This document shows positions 1-9,694 of a DNA stretch of 64,000 bases, piece by piece. A program made the position numbers and the translations under genes. This stretch comes from Pseudonocardia oroxyli (GTDB lineage Bacteria; Actinomycetota; Actinomycetes; Mycobacteriales; Pseudonocardiaceae): positions 372,001-436,000 of the forward strand of contig NZ_FNBE01000002.1 of assembly GCF_900102195.1 (NCBI RefSeq), in the 5' to 3' direction. A model generated the notes under the pieces. The model was not told the DNA's origin and did not search any database. It saw only the letters and a list, made by a program, of their open reading frames with translations. Every line of letters begins with the position of its first letter. Position 1 is the first letter of the stretch.

Positions 1-594
1 GACCGGGCGCTCGCACGGCTGAACGAGGCCTGGGAGCTGGCCCGCGCCCGCGGCTTCACCCCGATCCGGCACCTGGCCAACTCCGCGGCCACGATGACCC
101 GCCCCGACCTGCACCTCGACCTCGTCCGCCCCGGCATCGCGGTGTACGGGCTGGATCCGCTGGACCGGCCGGTGCCCGAGTCGCTGCTGCGGCCCGCGAT
201 GGAGTTCCGCGCCCGCGTCGCACTGGTCAAGCGGGTGCCCGCGGGCGAGGGGGTGTCCTACGGGCACGAGCACACCACCGAGCGGGAGACCACGCTCGCG
301 CTGGTCCCCGCCGGGTACGCGGACGGGGTGCCGCGCCTGCTGAACGCGGGCGGCCGCATGCGGGTGCGCCTCGCCGGGCGGGTGCGCCCGGTGGTGGGGC
401 GGGTGTGCATGGACCAGGTCGTCGTCGACTGCGGAGACGACGAGGTCCACGAGGGGGACACCGCCGTCCTCTTCGGCGCGCACGCGGAGGGGCCGACCGC
501 ACAGGACTGGGCGACGGAGCTCGGCACCATCCACTACGAGGTCGCCACCGGGGTGCACGGCACCCGCGTGCGGCGGACCTACTCGGAGGAATGA
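1..594 (+). CDS. alr: Alanine racemase, C-terminal part (5' end outside window)
   Basis: The reading frame is open from base 1, so about 197 C-terminal residues of a PLP-dependent alanine racemase are present. The enzyme makes D-alanine for peptidoglycan in the cytoplasm. Family signatures include HLANSAAT followed by the [10 protein letters not shown] segment of the barrel, SYGHEHT in the C-terminal beta domain with the tyrosine expected to act as second catalytic base, and VGRVCMDQ near the end. The stop (592-594) lies just before the next gene, whose ribosome binding site is inside the last codons, so the two are probably co-transcribed. In mycobacteria alr heads the same tsaE-tsaB-rimI-tsaD run. 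The N-terminal PLP-lysine is not in the window. Confidence 0.95.
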   Translation, partial: DRALARLNEAWELARARGFTPIRHLANSAATMTRPDLHLDLVRPGIAVYGLDPLDRPVPESLLRPAMEFRARVALVKRVPAGEGVSYGHEHTTERETTLALVPAGYADGVPRLLNAGGRMRVRLAGRVRPVVGRVCMDQVVVDCGDDEVHEGDTAVLFGAHAEGPTAQDWATELGTIHYEVATGVHGTRVRRTYSEE

Positions 595-596
595 GC

Positions 597-1709
597 ATGG
601 TCAGCCGCAAGCTCTGGCAGGCGCTCGGCGTCGCGGGCGGCATCGCGGGGGCGGCCGGCGCCGCGGTGGGCGTCGGGGTGGCCACGCACAAGCGGCACGA
701 GATCGCGAAGGACCGGCGCCGCCTGGCGGGGGAGCTCGACGCCGAGGGCGGGCAGCCGGGCGCGCAGCCGCCGCGGACGTCGTCGTCGGTCATGGCGGAC
801 GACGGCATCCGGCTGGCCTGCGAGGAGCTCGCGCCCCGCACCGGGGACCCCGCGCTCACGGTGGTGCTGGTGCACGGGTTCGCCCTGGACCGCCGCACCT
901 GGCACTTCCAGGCCCGGGACCTGCCGCGGATGACCGATCCGGCGGTCCGCACCGTGCTCTACGACCAGCGCAGCCTCGGCCGCTCCGAGCGCGCCCCGAA
1001 GGACAGCTGCACGATCGAGCAGCTCGGGCGGGACCTGGACGCGGTCATCCGGGCCCTCGCGCCCGAGGGGCCGCTCGTGCTGGTCGGGCACTCGATGGGC
1101 GGCATGACCCTGATGGCGTTGGCCGAGCAGCGCCCGCAGCTGTTCACCGACCGGGTGCTCGGCGTGGGCCTGGTGTCGACCAGCGCGGGCGAGCTGGGCT
1201 CAGCGGGGCTCTCCGGCAGCCTGCTCTCCCGGTTCAACCCCGCGACCAGGGCACTCGGGGCCCTGGCCGCGCTGCAGCCGAAGCTGGTGGAGACCGGGCG
1301 GAAGGCCCTCGGGGACGTCATCTGGTCGATCACGCGGAAGTTCGCGTTCGGCGACCAGAAGGTGGACAAGGCCCTCGTCGACCTCGTGGACACCATGATC
1401 AGCGCCAACGCCGTCGACGCGCTGATGGACTTCGTGGGCACCGTCGGCACCCACGACCGGGTGGCCGCGCTGCCCGCGTTGGCGACGTGCGAGCTGCTCG
1501 TCGTGCACGGGACCGCGGACCAGGTCATCCCCGTCTCCCACGGCGAGCTGATCGCCGCCGAGCTGCCGAAGGCGGAGTTCCTGGAGCTGGAGGGGGTCGG
1601 GCACATGCCGATGCTGGAGCGCCACGAGGAGGTCGAGGCGGCCATCGAGGACCTCATCCGGCGGTCCGCCGCCCGGCTGCCGCAGGAGACGGGACGGAGG
1701 CGCGCGTGA
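597..1709 (+). CDS. Alpha/beta hydrolase
   Basis: A 370-residue alpha/beta-hydrolase-fold protein. The start at 597 is chosen because GGAGGA at 585-590 sits six bases upstream; an ATG at 591 has no room for a binding site. Residues 10-30 form an Ala/Gly-rich hydrophobic segment that could be a signal anchor. The fold is clear: LVHGF (oxyanion region, about 92-96), nucleophile elbow GHSMGG with Ser166, Asp308 in HGTADQVIP and His336 in GVGHMPML. The substrate cannot be read from the sequence; such enzymes are often annotated as lipases or esterases. It overlaps the tsaE start by GTGA, so it belongs to the alr-tsaE operon although its function is probably unrelated to tRNA modification. Confidence 0.88.
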   Translation: MVSRKLWQALGVAGGIAGAAGAAVGVGVATHKRHEIAKDRRRLAGELDAEGGQPGAQPPRTSSSVMADDGIRLACEELAPRTGDPALTVVLVHGFALDRRTWHFQARDLPRMTDPAVRTVLYDQRSLGRSERAPKDSCTIEQLGRDLDAVIRALAPEGPLVLVGHSMGGMTLMALAEQRPQLFTDRVLGVGLVSTSAGELGSAGLSGSLLSRFNPATRALGALAALQPKLVETGRKALGDVIWSITRKFAFGDQKVDKALVDLVDTMISANAVDALMDFVGTVGTHDRVAALPALATCELLVVHGTADQVIPVSHGELIAAELPKAEFLELEGVGHMPMLERHEEVEAAIEDLIRRSAARLPQETGRRRA

Positions 1710-2158
1710 TCACCGGGGAGGACGGACCGGACACGGCCGTCGAGCTGCCGGGGACGGCGGACACGGAGGCGTTCGGCGAGGAGCTGGGGCGCACGCTCCA
1801 CGCCGGGGACCTGGTGGTGCTGTCCGGGCCCCTCGGGGCGGGCAAGACCGCGCTGGTCCGGGGCCTGGCCCGGGGTCTGCAGGTCGCGGGACCGATCACG
1901 TCGCCGACCTTCGTGATCGCCCGGGAGCACGCCCCGCTGCCGGGCGGGCCCGGAGTGCCCCTGGTGCACGTCGACGCCTACCGGCTGGGCGGGTTCGCCG
2001 AGCTGGACGACCTGGACCTCGACACCGACCTCACCGAGGCCGTGGTGGTGGTGGAATGGGGCGAGGGCGTCGCGGAGCGGCTGGCCGAGCACCACGTCCT
2101 CGTGCAGCTCGAGCGCAGGGAGGACGACGTGCGGGTCGCACGGGTCACCCGTGGTTGA
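1706..2158 (+). CDS. tsaE: tRNA t6A biosynthesis ATPase TsaE
   Basis: A 150-residue P-loop ATPase of the TsaE (YjeE) family. TsaE drives the TsaB-TsaD complex that transfers the threonylcarbamoyl group to A37 of ANN-decoding tRNAs. The Walker A motif GPLGAGKT is at residues 41-48, followed by the family segment ITSPTFVIAREH and the VHVDAYRL motif; VVVVEWGEG is the Walker B-like strand. Length is normal for the family. It starts with GTG inside the stop of the upstream hydrolase (GTGA overlap), and its own end overlaps the following HAD gene by 8 bases, showing tight translational coupling. Confidence 0.93.
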   Translation: MITGEDGPDTAVELPGTADTEAFGEELGRTLHAGDLVVLSGPLGAGKTALVRGLARGLQVAGPITSPTFVIAREHAPLPGGPGVPLVHVDAYRLGGFAELDDLDLDTDLTEAVVVVEWGEGVAERLAEHHVLVQLERREDDVRVARVTRG

Positions 2159-2861
2159 GGCGGTCGTCTTCGACTGGGGCGGCACGCTCACGCCCTGGAT
2201 CACCATGGACTTCCGGGCCGGCTGGGAGACCTACACCTCGATCCTGCACGCCGAGGACCCCCTGCTCGCCCGGGAGGTCGCGAGCGCGCTCGCCGCGGCG
2301 GACACCGGTCGCTGGGCCGCGGTGAAGGACGGGGCGAAGGCCTTCCACCTCGGCGAGGTGCTGGCGGACGCCGCCGTCGACACCTCCTCCGAGCTGCACG
2401 GCCGGGCACTGGAGGCCTACCGGGAGTTCTGGGTGCAGGCCACCCACACCGATCCCGAGGCCGCGCCCATGCTCGCCGCGCTGAAGGAGCGGGGGATCAA
2501 GCTCGGGGTGTTGTCCTCGACGATGTGGCCGGGCGAGTGGCACGAGGAGTGGCTGCGCCGGGACGGGGTGCTGCACTACTTCGACGGCGTCACCTGGAGC
2601 AGCGACCTCGAGTTCACCAAGCCGCACCCCACCGCGTTCGAGGCGGCCCTCGCGGCGGTCGGCGCCACCGACCCCGCGCGATGCGTCTACGTCGGCGACC
2701 GTCCCTACGACGACATCAGCGGGGCGAAGGGCATCGGCATGCGCGCGGTCCTGGTGCCGCACAGCGACATCCCGGTGGACCAGCAGGTCCCGGTGGACGT
2801 GTCCCCGGACGGGGTGATCCAGCGCCTCGCCGAGCTGCCGAACCTGCTCGAGCACTGGTAG
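2151..2861 (+). CDS. HAD-superfamily hydrolase-like protein
   Basis: A 236-residue HAD-fold protein starting with GTG inside tsaE. Motif I reads VVFDWGGT: the nucleophilic Asp8 is present but the usual second Asp two residues later is Gly, a change that normally weakens phosphatase chemistry. The Ser of motif II is in GVLSSTMWPG, the motif III lysine in FTKPHP, and motif IV in YVGDRPYDDISGAK. The gene sits between tsaE and tsaB, which are adjacent in M. tuberculosis, so it is an insertion into the t6A operon. Substrate unknown; a small phosphorylated metabolite, or a non-phosphatase HAD activity, are both possible. Confidence 0.82.
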   Translation: MVEAVVFDWGGTLTPWITMDFRAGWETYTSILHAEDPLLAREVASALAAADTGRWAAVKDGAKAFHLGEVLADAAVDTSSELHGRALEAYREFWVQATHTDPEAAPMLAALKERGIKLGVLSSTMWPGEWHEEWLRRDGVLHYFDGVTWSSDLEFTKPHPTAFEAALAAVGATDPARCVYVGDRPYDDISGAKGIGMRAVLVPHSDIPVDQQVPVDVSPDGVIQRLAELPNLLEHW

Positions 2862-2909
2862 CGAGTCGGACATCCCGGCCCGCGAGGTCGGACGGTTCAC
2901 CGGGGCTCG

Positions 2910-2915
2910 TAGGGT
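2910..2915 (+). promoter_or_regulatory. Candidate -10 element for a leaderless tsaB transcript
   Basis: TAGGGT lies six bases before the GTG start of tsaB, in the only gap (60 bases) of the operon. A start site at the expected distance would fall on the start codon itself, giving a leaderless mRNA, which is common in actinobacteria. No convincing -35 and no purine-rich ribosome binding site are visible. Confidence 0.35.
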
Positions 2916-2921
2916 GGGTTC

Positions 2922-3569
2922 GTGCTCGTGTTGGCGCTCGATACCTCCACCCCCGCCGTCACCGCCGGACTGGTGCGGGACGGGGTGACCGTGGCCGAGC
3001 GCGTGGAGACGGACGCTCGCAAGCACGGCGAGCTGCTGATGCCCGCGGTGCAGGCCGTGTGCGCCGAGGCGGGGGTGGCGCTGCGGGAGCTGGACGCCGT
3101 CGTCGTCGGGGCCGGGCCGGGACCCTTCACCGGGCTGCGGGTCGGGATGGTCACCGCGGCCGCGCTCGGTGACGCGCTGGGGATCCCCGTGCACGGGGTC
3201 TGTTCGCTGGACGCCATCGCCGCGGCCGTGGTCGCGGACGGGCCGCTGACCGGCAACCTGCTCGTCGTCACGGACGCGCGGCGCCGCGAGGTCTACTGGG
3301 CCGCCTACGAGGCCGAGGGCGCCCGGCTGAGCGGGCCCACCGTCGAGTCGCCCGACGCCCTGCGCGAGCGGCTCCCCGGCCTGCGGCTCGTCGCCGCGGC
3401 CGGGACGATGGCCGACGGGTTCGGCCTGCCGGTCCACGAGGCCACCCCGTCGCCCGCGGGCCTGGTCGCGGTGGCGCCGCTGCACAGCGCGCCCGGCCCG
3501 CTGGAGCCGCTCTACCTGCGTCGACCCGACGCCGTCCCGCCGGGGGAGCGGAAGCGGGTCGCGCGGTGA
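2922..3569 (+). CDS. tsaB: tRNA t6A biosynthesis protein TsaB
   Basis: A 215-residue ASKHA-fold protein. TsaB is a catalytically inactive paralogue of TsaD that forms its heterodimer partner in t6A synthesis. The N-terminus [16 protein letters not shown] and the [13 protein letters not shown] segment near residue 65 are diagnostic. The GTG at 2922 is the first start in frame after a 60-base gap and a TAGGGT box, and no upstream alternative fits the family N-terminus. Its end overlaps rimI by 4 bases, as expected for the conserved tsaB-rimI-tsaD run. Confidence 0.94.
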   Translation: MLVLALDTSTPAVTAGLVRDGVTVAERVETDARKHGELLMPAVQAVCAEAGVALRELDAVVVGAGPGPFTGLRVGMVTAAALGDALGIPVHGVCSLDAIAAAVVADGPLTGNLLVVTDARRREVYWAAYEAEGARLSGPTVESPDALRERLPGLRLVAAAGTMADGFGLPVHEATPSPAGLVAVAPLHSAPGPLEPLYLRRPDAVPPGERKRVAR

Positions 3570-4012
3570 TCGGCCCGCTCTACCGCGCGGACGCCGAACG
3601 CTGCGCCGAGCTGGAGAAGATCCTCTTCCCGGGCGACGACCCCTGGTCCGCCCAGGCCTTCCGGGACGAGGTGTCCCGCGGCCTGCCGTACTTCGCCGCC
3701 CGGATCGACGGCGAGCTCGTCGGGTACGCGGGGCTCGGGTTCACCGCGGGCCCCCCGCAGGCCGAGGCCGAGGTGCACACCATCGGCGTCGACCCGGCGC
3801 ACCAGGGGGAGGGCATCGGCCGGGCGCTGCTCGACGCGCTCCTGCACACCGCCGACGCGGTGCACGCGACCGTGTTCCTCGAGGTCAGGACGGACAACGA
3901 GCCCGCCATCGGGCTGTACGAGAAGACCGGGTTCGAGACGGTCGGGCTCCGCAAGCGCTACTACCGGCCGAGCATGGCCGACGCCTACACGATGAAGAGG
4001 GACCCGCGGTGA
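3566..4012 (+). CDS. rimI: Ribosomal-protein-S18-alanine N-acetyltransferase
   Basis: A 148-residue GNAT acetyltransferase of the RimI type, which acetylates protein N-termini (in E. coli that of ribosomal protein S18) using acetyl-CoA. The phosphate-binding loop is visible in [15 protein letters not shown] (about residues 73-87), and the C-terminal part has [13 protein letters not shown] and LRKRYY, typical of RimI. It starts with GTG overlapping tsaB by 4 bases and ends overlapping tsaD by 4 bases. In some actinobacteria rimI is fused to tsaD; here the two are separate. Confidence 0.92.
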   Translation: MIGPLYRADAERCAELEKILFPGDDPWSAQAFRDEVSRGLPYFAARIDGELVGYAGLGFTAGPPQAEAEVHTIGVDPAHQGEGIGRALLDALLHTADAVHATVFLEVRTDNEPAIGLYEKTGFETVGLRKRYYRPSMADAYTMKRDPR

Positions 4013-5040
4013 CGATCGTCCTCGGTATCGAGACCTCCTGCGACGAGACCGGCGTCGGGATCGTGCGGATGCCGGACTCCGGCGTCCCCGAGCTGCTGGC
4101 GAACGAGATCGCGTCCAGTGTGGAGGAACACGCGCGGTTCGGCGGCGTGGTGCCGGAGGTGGCGTCCCGGGCCCACCTGCAGGCGATGGTCCCGGCGGTG
4201 CACCGCGCCCTGACCACCGCGGGGCTGACCGGGCGAGACGTCGACGCCGTCGCCGTCACCGCCGGTCCCGGGCTCGCCGGTGCGCTGCTCGTCGGGGTCG
4301 CGGCGGCCAAGGCCTACGCCGCGGCGTGGGACGTCCCGCTGTACGGGGTGAACCACCTGGCCGCGCACGTCGCCGTCGACACGGTGCAGCACGGACCGCT
4401 GCCGCCCGCGCTCGCGCTGCTCGTCTCCGGCGGCCACTCCAGCATCCTCGCCGTGCCCGACCTCGCCGGGCCGGTCACGCCGCTGGGCTCCACGATCGAC
4501 GACGCCGCCGGCGAGGCCTTCGACAAGGTCGCCCGGCTGCTCGGCCTGCCCTTCCCCGGCGGCCCGTGGATCGACAAGGCCGCCCGCGAGGGCGACCGGA
4601 ACGCCATCCGCTTCCCGCGTGGGCTCACCGGCCCGCGGGACGCCAAACACGACTTCTCCTTCTCCGGCCTCAAGACGGCGGTGGCCCGCTACGTCGAGTC
4701 CCTGGACGGCGACGTCCCGGTCGCGGACGTCGCGGCGAGCTTCCAGGAGGCCGTCACCGACGTGCTGACCCTGAAGGCGGTCCGCGCCGCGCAGGAGTTC
4801 GGCATGGACACGGTGCTGCTCGGCGGCGGGGTCGCGGCCAACTCGCGGCTGCGGGAGATGGCCGAGGAGCGCTGCACCGCCGCGGGCCTGACCCTGCGGG
4901 TCCCGCGCCCGGGTCTCTGCACGGACAACGGCGCGATGGTCGCCGCGCTCGGCGCCCACCTCGTCCACACCGGCGCGCAGCCCTCCGACCTCGGGATCCC
5001 CGCGAACTCGAGCATGCCGGTCACGGACGTGCTGGTCTGA
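4009..5040 (+). CDS. tsaD: tRNA N6-adenosine threonylcarbamoyltransferase TsaD
   Basis: A 343-residue Kae1/TsaD protein, the catalytic transferase of t6A synthesis. The N-terminus [11 protein letters not shown] is the family signature. The metal-binding motif HLAAH lies at residues 116-120 and the conserved LVSGGHSSI segment follows near residue 140. [12 protein letters not shown] and the C-terminal [14 protein letters not shown] and CTDNGAMVA also match. Length is normal. It overlaps rimI by 4 bases and ends 53 bases before a convergent aldo/keto reductase, with a perfect palindrome between the two genes as the likely shared terminator. Confidence 0.96.
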   Translation: MTIVLGIETSCDETGVGIVRMPDSGVPELLANEIASSVEEHARFGGVVPEVASRAHLQAMVPAVHRALTTAGLTGRDVDAVAVTAGPGLAGALLVGVAAAKAYAAAWDVPLYGVNHLAAHVAVDTVQHGPLPPALALLVSGGHSSILAVPDLAGPVTPLGSTIDDAAGEAFDKVARLLGLPFPGGPWIDKAAREGDRNAIRFPRGLTGPRDAKHDFSFSGLKTAVARYVESLDGDVPVADVAASFQEAVTDVLTLKAVRAAQEFGMDTVLLGGGVAANSRLREMAEERCTAAGLTLRVPRPGLCTDNGAMVAALGAHLVHTGAQPSDLGIPANSSMPVTDVLV

Positions 5041-5041
5041 C

Positions 5042-5087
5042 CCCGTGAGCGGCGATAGTCGCTATAGCGACTATCGCCGCTCACGGG
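5042..5087. terminator. Perfect 46-bp palindrome, bidirectional terminator
   Basis: Two 23-base arms match without any mismatch around the axis 5064/5065 (core GCTATAGC, outer ends CCCGTGAGCGG and its complement). It occupies almost the whole gap between the convergent tsaD and aldo/keto reductase genes, so it most likely ends transcription from both sides. There is no U-tract, as is usual for high-GC actinobacterial hairpins. Confidence 0.75.
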
Positions 5088-5093
5088 TCGGGG

Positions 5094-6020
5094 TCAGGCG
5101 CTGACGTGGGACAGCAGGCGGATCTCGTCGTCGGTGAGGGCCAGGGTGATCATGGGCAGGATGCCCGCCAGCTGCTCGGGCGTGCGGGCGCTGGCGATCG
5201 GGGCGGTCACCGTCGGCTGCGCGGCGAGCCAGGCGAGGGCGACGGCGGCCTGGGTGGTCCCGTGGCCCGCGGCGATCTCGTCGAGCACCGCCAGCACGGC
5301 GGGCCCGCGCGGGTCGTCGAGGTACTTCGCGGCGCCCTGCGCCCGCACCGAGTCCACCGCCGCGCCCCGGTACTTGCCGGTCAGGAACCCGGCGGCCAGG
5401 CCGTAGTAGGGGAAGCAGGCCAGCTCCTCGGCGGCGACGAGATCGGCGAGGGAGGACTCGTACTCGCCCCGCTCCATCAGGTTGTAGTGCGGCTGGACCG
5501 CCGTGTAGCGGGTGAGCCCGTCCCGGTCGGAGATCTCCAGGGCCTCCCGCAGCCGCGCGGCGGAGAAGTTGGAGGCCGCGACCGCGCGGACCTTGCCCTC
5601 CCGCACGAGGGCGTCGAACGCGTCGAGGGTCTCCTCCTGCGCGGTGTCCGGGTCGTCGCGGTGCGCGTAGTAGAGGTCGATGTGGTCGGTGCGCAGCCTG
5701 CGCAGCGAGTCCTCGCAGGCGGCCTTGATGTTCTCCCCACCCAGCCCGGGGCGCGACGGCAGGCTGCCGACCTTCGTCGCGATCACCATGCGGTCGCGGT
5801 TGCCGCGGGCGGCCATCCAGTCGCCCAGGATCGTCTCGGACTCCCCGCCGGAGTTCCCGGGTGCGCGCCACATGTACGAGTCCGCCGTGTCGACGAACGT
5901 CCCCTGCGCCTCGGCGAAGGCGTCGAGCACGGCGAACGACTGGTCGGCGTCCGCGGACCAACCGAAGACGTTGGCGCCCAGGCACAGGGGCGAGACGTCG
6001 ATTCCGGAGACCGAAGGCAT
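5094..6020 (-). CDS. Aldo/keto reductase
   Basis: A 308-residue NADPH-dependent aldo/keto reductase. The catalytic tetrad is visible: Asp44 and Tyr49 in FVDTADSYM, Lys83 in IATKVGS and His120 in LYYAHRDD. The phosphate-binding region with RTPEQL follows near residue 285. The family reduces aldehydes and ketones; the physiological substrate is not evident. The start ATG at 6020 faces away from groES, and the intergenic region holds the CIRCE element of groES. The gene is not part of the mycobacterial order at this place. Confidence 0.9.
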   Translation of the reverse strand: MPSVSGIDVSPLCLGANVFGWSADADQSFAVLDAFAEAQGTFVDTADSYMWRAPGNSGGESETILGDWMAARGNRDRMVIATKVGSLPSRPGLGGENIKAACEDSLRRLRTDHIDLYYAHRDDPDTAQEETLDAFDALVREGKVRAVAASNFSAARLREALEISDRDGLTRYTAVQPHYNLMERGEYESSLADLVAAEELACFPYYGLAAGFLTGKYRGAAVDSVRAQGAAKYLDDPRGPAVLAVLDEIAAGHGTTQAAVALAWLAAQPTVTAPIASARTPEQLAGILPMITLALTDDEIRLLSHVSA

Positions 6021-6054
6021 GCCGTGAGCCTACGGTGGCGGGCCTGTTGAGGGT

Positions 6055-6081
6055 CTGGCACTCTCGTGGGTAGAGTGCCAA
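6055..6081 (+). promoter_or_regulatory. CIRCE-type HrcA operator upstream of groES
   Basis: CTGGCACTC (6055-6063), nine bases, then GAGTGCCAA (6073-6081): 8 of 9 positions of the inverted repeat pair. This matches the CIRCE consensus (TTAGCACTC-N9-GAGTGCTAA) with A-to-G changes compensated on both arms. HrcA binding here would repress groES and groEL in the absence of heat or unfolded-protein stress. Confidence 0.88.
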
Positions 6082-6186
6082 CGCACAGTTCAGGTCGGGT
6101 TGCCCCGGCACCCGCGACGGCGGGGCCCCCTGGTCGGCTGTCGGTACTTCACTGACGGACTTCAGCACCAGAAAGGCGAGGTCATC

Positions 6187-6477
6187 GTGGCGAACATCAA
6201 GCCGCTCGAGGACAAGATCGTCGTCCAGGCCAGCGAGGCGGAGACCACCACGGCCTCCGGCATCGTCATCCCGGACACCGCCAAGGAGAAGCCCCAGGAG
6301 GGCAAGGTCCTGGCGGTCGGCCCCGGCCGGATCGACGACAACGGCAACCGCGTGCCGCTCGACGTGGCCGTGGGCGACGTCGTCATCTACTCGAAGTACG
6401 GCGGCACCGAGGTCAAGTACAACGGCGAGGAGTACCTGATCCTCTCCGCTCGCGACGTGCTCGCGGTCGTCAACTGA
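6187..6477 (+). CDS. groES: Co-chaperonin GroES
   Basis: A 96-residue GroES, the lid of the GroEL folding chamber. The GTG at 6187 is chosen because it yields the canonical N-terminus [22 protein letters not shown] ends four bases upstream. The mobile loop region is [19 protein letters not shown], and the C-terminus [13 protein letters not shown] is typical. A longer frame back to 6100 runs through the leader and lacks family similarity. Heat-shock control is indicated by the CIRCE element 106 bases upstream, and groEL follows after 79 bases. Confidence 0.96.
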   Translation: MANIKPLEDKIVVQASEAETTTASGIVIPDTAKEKPQEGKVLAVGPGRIDDNGNRVPLDVAVGDVVIYSKYGGTEVKYNGEEYLILSARDVLAVVN

Positions 6478-6556
6478 CCTTCCGCGTCTGATTCCGCCCC
6501 GGCGGCCTTCCGGGCTGTCGGGGCGGTGTCGTTCCGACCTTCGAGAGAGGCAGTAG

Positions 6557-8173
<1,617 letters not shown>

Positions 8174-8184
8174 GTCCATCCACA

Positions 8185-8222
8185 CGAAAGGGCGGGCGAC
8201 CTCCGGGTCGCCCGCCCTTTCG
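8185..8222. terminator. Strong hairpin terminator between groEL and whiB
   Basis: Arms of 17 bases (8185-8201 and 8206-8222, outer sequence CGAAAGGGCGGGC) pair perfectly over a four-base loop TCCG. It lies 12 bases after the groEL stop and faces the convergent whiB gene, so it can end both transcripts. Confidence 0.85.
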
Positions 8223-8245
8223 GCGTTCGTGCGGGGTGGTGCCGG

Positions 8246-8554
8246 TCAGACCGTCGCGCGGTCGACCTTCAGCCTGCGGGAGCGGCCGCGGATCAGCAGG
8301 TCCCGCTCGTGCTCCGAGAGGCCGCCCCACACGCCGTAGGGCTCTTGCACCTCCAGGGCGTGCCGTCTGCACATCTCCAGCACCGGGCAGGTCTCGCAGA
8401 TCTCCTTGGCCCGCTGCTCCCGGTTGGCCCGCGCGGGTCCGCGCTCGCCCTCGGGATGGAAGAAGAAGCCGGAGTCCATACCCCGGCAGGCTCCCTGCAT
8501 CTGCCAGTCCCAGATGTCCGAGACCGGTCCGGGCAGTCGCCTGATGTCCGCCAT
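8246..8554 (-). CDS. whiB3: WhiB-family Fe-S transcription factor, WhiB3-like
   Basis: A 102-residue Wbl protein. Four cysteines at 23, 53, 56 and 62 (spacing C-X29-C-X2-C-X5-C) would bind a 4Fe-4S cluster that senses redox state or NO. GVWGG at 75-79 is the beta-turn contacting the principal sigma factor, and the basic C-terminus RGRSRRLK contacts DNA. The ATG at 8554 gives MADIRRLPG; longer frames run into the divergent promoter region. In M. tuberculosis whiB3 lies next to groEL1 on the opposite strand, as here, which supports orthology. Divergent to the MerR gene. Confidence 0.9.
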   Translation of the reverse strand: MADIRRLPGPVSDIWDWQMQGACRGMDSGFFFHPEGERGPARANREQRAKEICETCPVLEMCRRHALEVQEPYGVWGGLSEHERDLLIRGRSRRLKVDRATV

Positions 8555-8675
8555 CTCACTCACCCCGTTCGACACGCCGCCGTTGCTCAGCACCGAGATG
8601 CCCACCCTAGAAACGCGCCAAACCTTGTTCAAGAGAAAAGTTGCGCCGGGGGCGTCGGCTCCGGACGATGTCCGG

Positions 8676-9647
8676 GTGACGACGCAGCCGGATACCCCGC
8701 GTCCGGGCGCCGACACCCCCGGGCTCACCGTCGCGGCGGTGGCGCGGCGGCTCGGGATCGCCCCGGCCACGCTGCGGACCTGGGACCGCCGCTACGGCCT
8801 CGGGCCCTCGGCCCACACGGCGGGCTCGCACCGCCGGTACCGACCGGCGGATCTGGCCCGGCTGGAGGTCATGCAGCGGGCGCTGCTCCAGGGCGTCACC
8901 CCCGCCGAGGCGGCACGGCTGGCGCTGGGGTCGGGCAGCACCCCGTCCTCACCGGTCCTGCTCAGCGCCGCCCCGGGCGTCGCCGACCAGGTCCGGGTCG
9001 GGGGCAGCGTGCTGCGGCTCGCCGGCGCGGGCAGGCGGGCCCGCGGGATCGGGCGGGCCGCGCTGGCGATGGACGCCTCGGCGGTCCGCAGGCTGGTCGA
9101 CGAGGCCGTGACGGCGGACGGCCTCGTCCCCACCTGGGACACCGTGGTCCGGCCCGTGCTCGGCGCGATCGCCGAACGGTGGGAGTCGACCGGGGCGGGG
9201 GTGGAGATCGAGCACCTGGTGAGCGAGGCGGTGATCGCCGTCTACGGGGCGCGGGCGCTCGCCGCGCCCCGACCGCCGGCCGAGGTGCGGCCGGTGCTGT
9301 TGGCCTGCATGCCGGGGGAGCGACACAGCCTCCCGCTGTCGGTGCTCGCCGCGGTCATCGCCGAGTGCGGCGTGCCGTGCAGGCCCCTGGGAGCGGATCT
9401 CCCGCTCGACGCGCTGGTCGCGGCCGTGCAACGCAGCGCCCCCGCCGCCGTCGTGCTCTGGGCGCAGGACCGGCGCACGGCCGATCCCGCCGCGATCGAC
9501 GGGCTCCCCCGAACCCGTCCGGCCTTCCGCTCGTTCACCGCAGGGCCGGGGTGGGAGTCGAGCCCGGCGTCCGTCACGCATCTGGGGTCGTTGAGCGAGG
9601 CCGTCGACACCCTGTGCGTCTTCCTGGGTGTCACCCACAGGAACTAG
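8676..9647 (+). CDS. MerR-type regulator with cobalamin-sensor-like C-terminal region (CarH/LitR-like)
   Basis: A 323-residue protein. Residues 17-60 form a MerR winged helix (LTVAAVARRLGIAPATLRTW, then RRYGLG and SHRRYRPADLARL). Residues 125-195 match the four-helix cap of B12-dependent MerR photoregulators: Trp169, Glu179 and His180 have the W-X9-EH spacing known from CarH. Residues 205-317 look like the Rossmann-type B12-binding domain: GERHSLP at 214-220 carries His217 in an E-X-H-X-X-P context where the Co-ligand motif E/D-X-H-X-X-G is expected. Later B12-loop motifs are weak. A GTG start at 8676 is likely; an ATG at 8598 would add 26 residues. Cobalamin binding or light sensing is inferred, not shown. 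Confidence 0.75.
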   Translation: MTTQPDTPRPGADTPGLTVAAVARRLGIAPATLRTWDRRYGLGPSAHTAGSHRRYRPADLARLEVMQRALLQGVTPAEAARLALGSGSTPSSPVLLSAAPGVADQVRVGGSVLRLAGAGRRARGIGRAALAMDASAVRRLVDEAVTADGLVPTWDTVVRPVLGAIAERWESTGAGVEIEHLVSEAVIAVYGARALAAPRPPAEVRPVLLACMPGERHSLPLSVLAAVIAECGVPCRPLGADLPLDALVAAVQRSAPAAVVLWAQDRRTADPAAIDGLPRTRPAFRSFTAGPGWESSPASVTHLGSLSEAVDTLCVFLGVTHRN

Positions 9648-9694
9648 CCCATGTGGGTTGCTTCATGGCGCACTCTCTGAGACCTGCCACCCAT

